Positions 23,254 through 64,000 of a DNA stretch of 64,000 bases are shown here, piece by piece. The notes under the pieces are model-generated. The model did not search any database. It was not told where the DNA came from and saw only the letters and a program-made list of their open reading frames with translations. Source of the stretch: Nectonema munidae (taxonomy: Eukaryota > Nematomorpha > Nectonematoida > Nectonematidae); contig JAUIRK010001041.1 of NCBI GenBank assembly GCA_030549495.1, forward strand, positions 124,001-188,000, given 5' to 3'. The stretch's first letter is position 1, and each line of letters begins with the position of its first letter. The translations under genes were made by a program, and so were the position numbers.

Positions 23254-23375
23254 TAGCGTGGGGTGTTTTCATTGAGAAGGCACAATTGCGTCGCTTGTAT
23301 CGAACTATGAAGAAAGGAAGGTGGGTGTGGGATTGAACTCAAGAACCCAGTATCTAACTAACATTACAACAGGAT
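23254..23375 (-). mobile_element. tRNA-derived SINE, copy 2 (reverse)
   Basis: The minus strand reads GTTAGTTAGATACTGGGTTC, then GAGTTCAATCCCACACCC (B box GTTCAATCC), CATAGTTCGATACAAGCGAC and GCAATTGTGCC, then GAAAACACCCCACGC. The body is nearly identical to copies 3-5. Confidence 0.7.
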
Positions 23376-23739
23376 TTATTCTACTTATATATGGGAGTTT
23401 TCAAGACGAAAACGCAATAAAATCAAAAACTAAATATATTTCCTGTTATAAACTGGTAAATAGACGTATTATTTTTATAATCTTCAGATATTGCGCCAGA
23501 CATATATTTCCAATTAGAAACACTTATAGCGATCCCAAACATTAAACATTAGACGGAACAAATCTCTTGTGATAACGATGCATATGCAAATACAAAAAAT
23601 GGTAATAAAAATGTATTTTGGAAGATTTTATAAAACTATCGTATTTTTTTACATTTAAAAATAGACTTTTTTGAGAAGTTTACATAATGGATTATCAACG
23701 TTTTTTCATGTGGTGGAGTTAACGGTTAGGTTATAAAAA

Positions 23740-24850
23740 AAAAACTCATTTAGACGAATGAAATTGGAATCCAGATCGATATAGACATGCGAAAATCGTG
23801 ACAGACCTACGATGAAGAAGGTGTAAAAAAGAGATAACAAAGACAAATCCTACACCTAGTTCGGGTTTTGGCGAAGAATGGGGAGATGTGAATAGATAGA
23901 TGATGGTGGTGCTCGTGACTCTCGTTCCTACACTTGTGTATAGGAGAGAGGGGGTGGTGGTAATATGCGCGACGACGAATAAACTGAAATCATGACATAC
24001 ATCTGTGTATGTTTTTGTGTATATATAGTAAACAGTAAAGCGTAACGAACGCACACACTAAACAACATCACACACACACACACCATTCTCGACAATGACG
24101 ATGAAATGGTGTGTGTGTGTGTGTGCTGGTGTGTGTGTGTATGATCTCGACGTGTGTATATAATTCTCTTAATTATACATGGTGATTGGCTGTTGCTGCT
24201 GCTGCTGTTGCTTCTGCTATGTGATGCGAGTTGGAAGAACAATACATGCGTGACGACAAATTAATACGATCAATAGCGGCGAGTACCGACAGATGCCGAA
24301 GATGAAATGTATACACAAGATACACGCATATACGCCCCAGTATAAGTAGGCAATGATAATGTGATGATGATGAAGGAGAGAAGAGACAACGATCATCATT
24401 ACTTTCTTCTTCGCATATACACGCGCTGGCGAATGTGTCATATACAGAGTGCTGGTAGAATATCATCGATACACTGTGTACTAATAATACTCCTACTACT
24501 ACGATTGGAGTGGTGTTGTTCTTAATCATGCAAAATACTCTTTCTCTCTCTCTCTCTCTCTCTTGATCAGACTTATCATCATCGTCATCATCATCGTCGT
24601 CAATACAACCAAATGATATAATAATATTTATTCTCATTGTCTTTTTTATACCTTTAGTGATAAACGCCCATCTCTCATTAAAGTCATCTGTTATACACAC
24701 ACACAAGACAAGTATTTACAACTAAAATTTTGTCTCTCAATTACAGAGTTGTTTTCCTTCATCGCTTGAAATAATGCATTTTTTGTAAACATTTTGTTTA
24801 CCATTTTTTCTTCTCTCAACCGATAAAGTTTTCGTTACAAGCTTGAAGTA
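23740..24850 (+). promoter_or_regulatory. Putative 5' flank/promoter of Ssdp
   Basis: About 1.1 kb upstream of the Ssdp start is less AT-rich than its surroundings and free of recognised transposons. It carries CA/GT tracts (24070-24140), trinucleotide GCT/GAT runs and a CT/GA tract at 24540-24563, GAGA-factor-like in arthropod promoters. A TATATAA string occurs near 24155. No start site can be fixed from sequence alone. Long minus-strand open frames here are low-complexity and probably not genes. Confidence 0.35.
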
Positions 24851-24860
24851 ATGATGCAAA

Positions 24861-62269
<37,409 letters not shown>

Positions 62270-63191
62270 TTTGTGCTCAAAGTTCACATCTGGTTAGTCC
62301 GATGAATAGAGGGGCGACGAAATTCACTCATCAATTCAATTCGTCTTCAAAAATTCCCGTTCTTAAAATTATAGAGAGAAGTGACATGTTTTTTCAGGCT
62401 TCGATTCTTTCATTGGTTCATCTGCATGCAAAGTCATATTTATTCGCGCTTCACTCAAACCATGTCTGTCTATCATCTTGCTGATCAATTCTTTTCTGTG
62501 ATAATGCAAGCTATATTATTTATTATTTTGGCTTTATCTTTTTCTCTTCATTCATATCTAGATACTGTAATCGCAATAATTTGTATATCTTATTTATCAC
62601 AATAATGATGTGTTGCTTGTACATAAGAATAGATACCACCTTTGTATATATCAGTATTTATATATTATTCAAATGTTGGTCCTTTAGCATGATTTATCCT
62701 AAATTTATTTTTGATCTCAATATTTTCATCATCGTCATCATTATATTAATTATTATTTATTATTATTCAACAACCGCTACAACTTATTTATTTGTTGTTT
62801 TTAATTTAATCCTGATTTTTTTAATTTTGAATCATGATTTGCAGCATTCCTTTACTACTCCACACACGGTGTATGATTTCATTTGTCTCATCATCGCTAA
62901 ATGAACATTTATGAACACCACCCCATCCTTGATTCAAGTCTGACCAAACAAGTTCTGCCTAAATCTTGTGTTAAGATCAATCTTTGTCAATTATTTTATC
63001 TGATTTTGTAGGCGGACATTTCTCCTTTAAATTAAGTTTCTTTTCATCTACCTTGATATTTGTATTTACACCTATTTTTTACCTATCATGGCCTTATATG
63101 ATTGTGTTTGTTTAAGAGTATATTAAATGTTATTTATAATTATATATATGCATATATATCACGTGTAGATAAGTCAATTTTGTTGAATAAA
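62270..63191 (+). other. Ssdp 3' untranslated region (inferred)
   Basis: From the stop to the first clear AATAAA (63186-63191). AT-rich, with long hydrophobic open frames that are only translated low-complexity sequence. Confidence 0.4.
63186..63191 (+). promoter_or_regulatory. Candidate Ssdp polyadenylation signal
   Basis: AATAAA about 920 nt after the Ssdp stop; the first consensus hexamer noticed in this strand after the gene. Confidence 0.45.
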
Positions 63192-64000
63192 TTTAATTAA
63201 AGTAAAAACCTAAACTAATGTTAAGGATCATATGCATAATTATTAGAAAGTTAATTGGATTTTTTTTGGCTCTATTGAGAACAACTGTCTAACATTTGGT
63301 GCTTCACGCTCCAATCACTACTCTTTTGGGATCAAAATTTTAATAGAACATGCTAAAAACTTATTATCCTTTCTGAAAGCAAAGCATGTCTATGAACGGT
63401 TCCTTTTAAAATATGCCAACGCAATCGTGCGGATCAAAATTCTTTTCGGTTAACATAGTGAAAAAGTAATTTTTTTCGCAAATTATAACGAAACTAATTT
63501 AAAGTATGACATTTAATAACTAAAAGCTTGTCTAATTTTTTACGAATTAAACGCATCACGTGTTAATAATAAAATTTGTTACAAGCACCTTAGATATCCA
63601 ATCATGTCGTGTGTTGAAAATTTTATACATGTTTTGAATATGCTATCAATTTTTCAATATCATCTAAAATCAAAAGAGTATGTACTTTTTTTCTAAACAA
63701 GCCCGTCGATAAGGAGTTACCCCTTTTTATATCGAATATCTTTTGTTTTCTAGTAAGATTTCTTTTATTAGAAATAAAACAATAGCCTCTACACAATAAG
63801 TGAAAAAATATTTAATCTTAACGTAAATAATCTTATAGAAGGGTTATATATTATAAGGTATTTAATAATAAATAATTAATTCACCAATAAAATTTTTATA
63901 AAAATCTTTGTAACATGGTGAAAAATATAGTTGAGTGCAATTCTAACTAAACCGAACACTTTTGGCTTTGTTTCCCAAACTGGTAGTAAGTTACCACTTG
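63192..64000. other. AT-rich downstream flank
   Basis: No gene seen. TGTTTCCCAAACTGGTAGTA at 63968-63987 resembles the hAT end at 7125 and may be the left edge of another element cut by the window end. Confidence 0.4.

Noticed and set aside
23746-24706. Minus-strand open frames up to 177 codons near the Ssdp 5' flank
   Set aside because: Low-complexity translations of CA, GAT and GA tracts (runs of Asp, Arg-Glu, His-Thr); no domain.
62302-62904. Hydrophobic open frames downstream of Ssdp
   Set aside because: AT-rich 3' UTR sequence translated as Ile/Phe/Leu runs; no start context or homology.

Overview
The window is AT-rich eukaryotic DNA, dense in transposon debris. I recognise two spliced host genes, both on the + strand. 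Bimodal introns (52-66 nt or 0.3-19 kb) and abundant piggyBac, Tigger/pogo, hAT and tRNA-derived SINE sequences suit an arthropod. A copepod-like crustacean is my guess; nothing here fixes the species.

Region 1 (1-10.5 kb): the 3' portion of Atg9, the autophagy lipid scramblase. Seven exons run from 3133 to 10445 and end with a stop and a nearby AATAAA. The N-terminal exons lie upstream of the window. Its introns carry a TTAA-flanked MITE, a small hAT MITE with target duplications, a 499-bp Tigger-type MITE and a 1.8-kb dead hAT transposon. A Tigger remnant lies further 5'.

Region 2 (10.5-24.8 kb): intergenic. It holds a hAT MITE, a broken 3'-truncated Ty3/gypsy element, AT-rich low-complexity DNA with a 91-bp tandem duplication, SINEs, a LINE 3' fragment inside a 94-bp inverted repeat, a Tigger remnant, a hAT/CGBP1-like fragment and poly-G hAT elements. 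One minus-strand coding-like stretch (about 17.37-17.69 kb) is unassigned. The last kilobase (GA/CT and CA tracts) is the likely 5' flank of the next gene.

Region 3 (24.86-62.27 kb): a complete Ssdp/SSBP2-3-4 orthologue (LisH/LUFS partner of Chip/LDB1). Fifteen coding exons over 37.4 kb encode 453 residues, with every splice phase consistent. The N-terminal domain is split by introns of 18.8, 5.1 and 6.9 kb; the Pro/Ser/Gly-rich remainder sits in small exons. Intron 1 holds a piggyBac element complete in outline (27089-29323: TTAA duplication, TIRs, transposase with about three frameshifts), two further piggyBac remnants, several TTAA-flanked MITEs and SINEs. Intron 3 holds two Tigger remnants and a 77-unit CA microsatellite.

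Region 4 (62.27-64 kb): Ssdp 3' UTR and AT-rich flank.

The two genes show no sign of acting together. The most notable non-genic pattern is a set of TTAA-targeted MITEs sharing a repeated GCAGACGA motif. I found no clearly new biological system.
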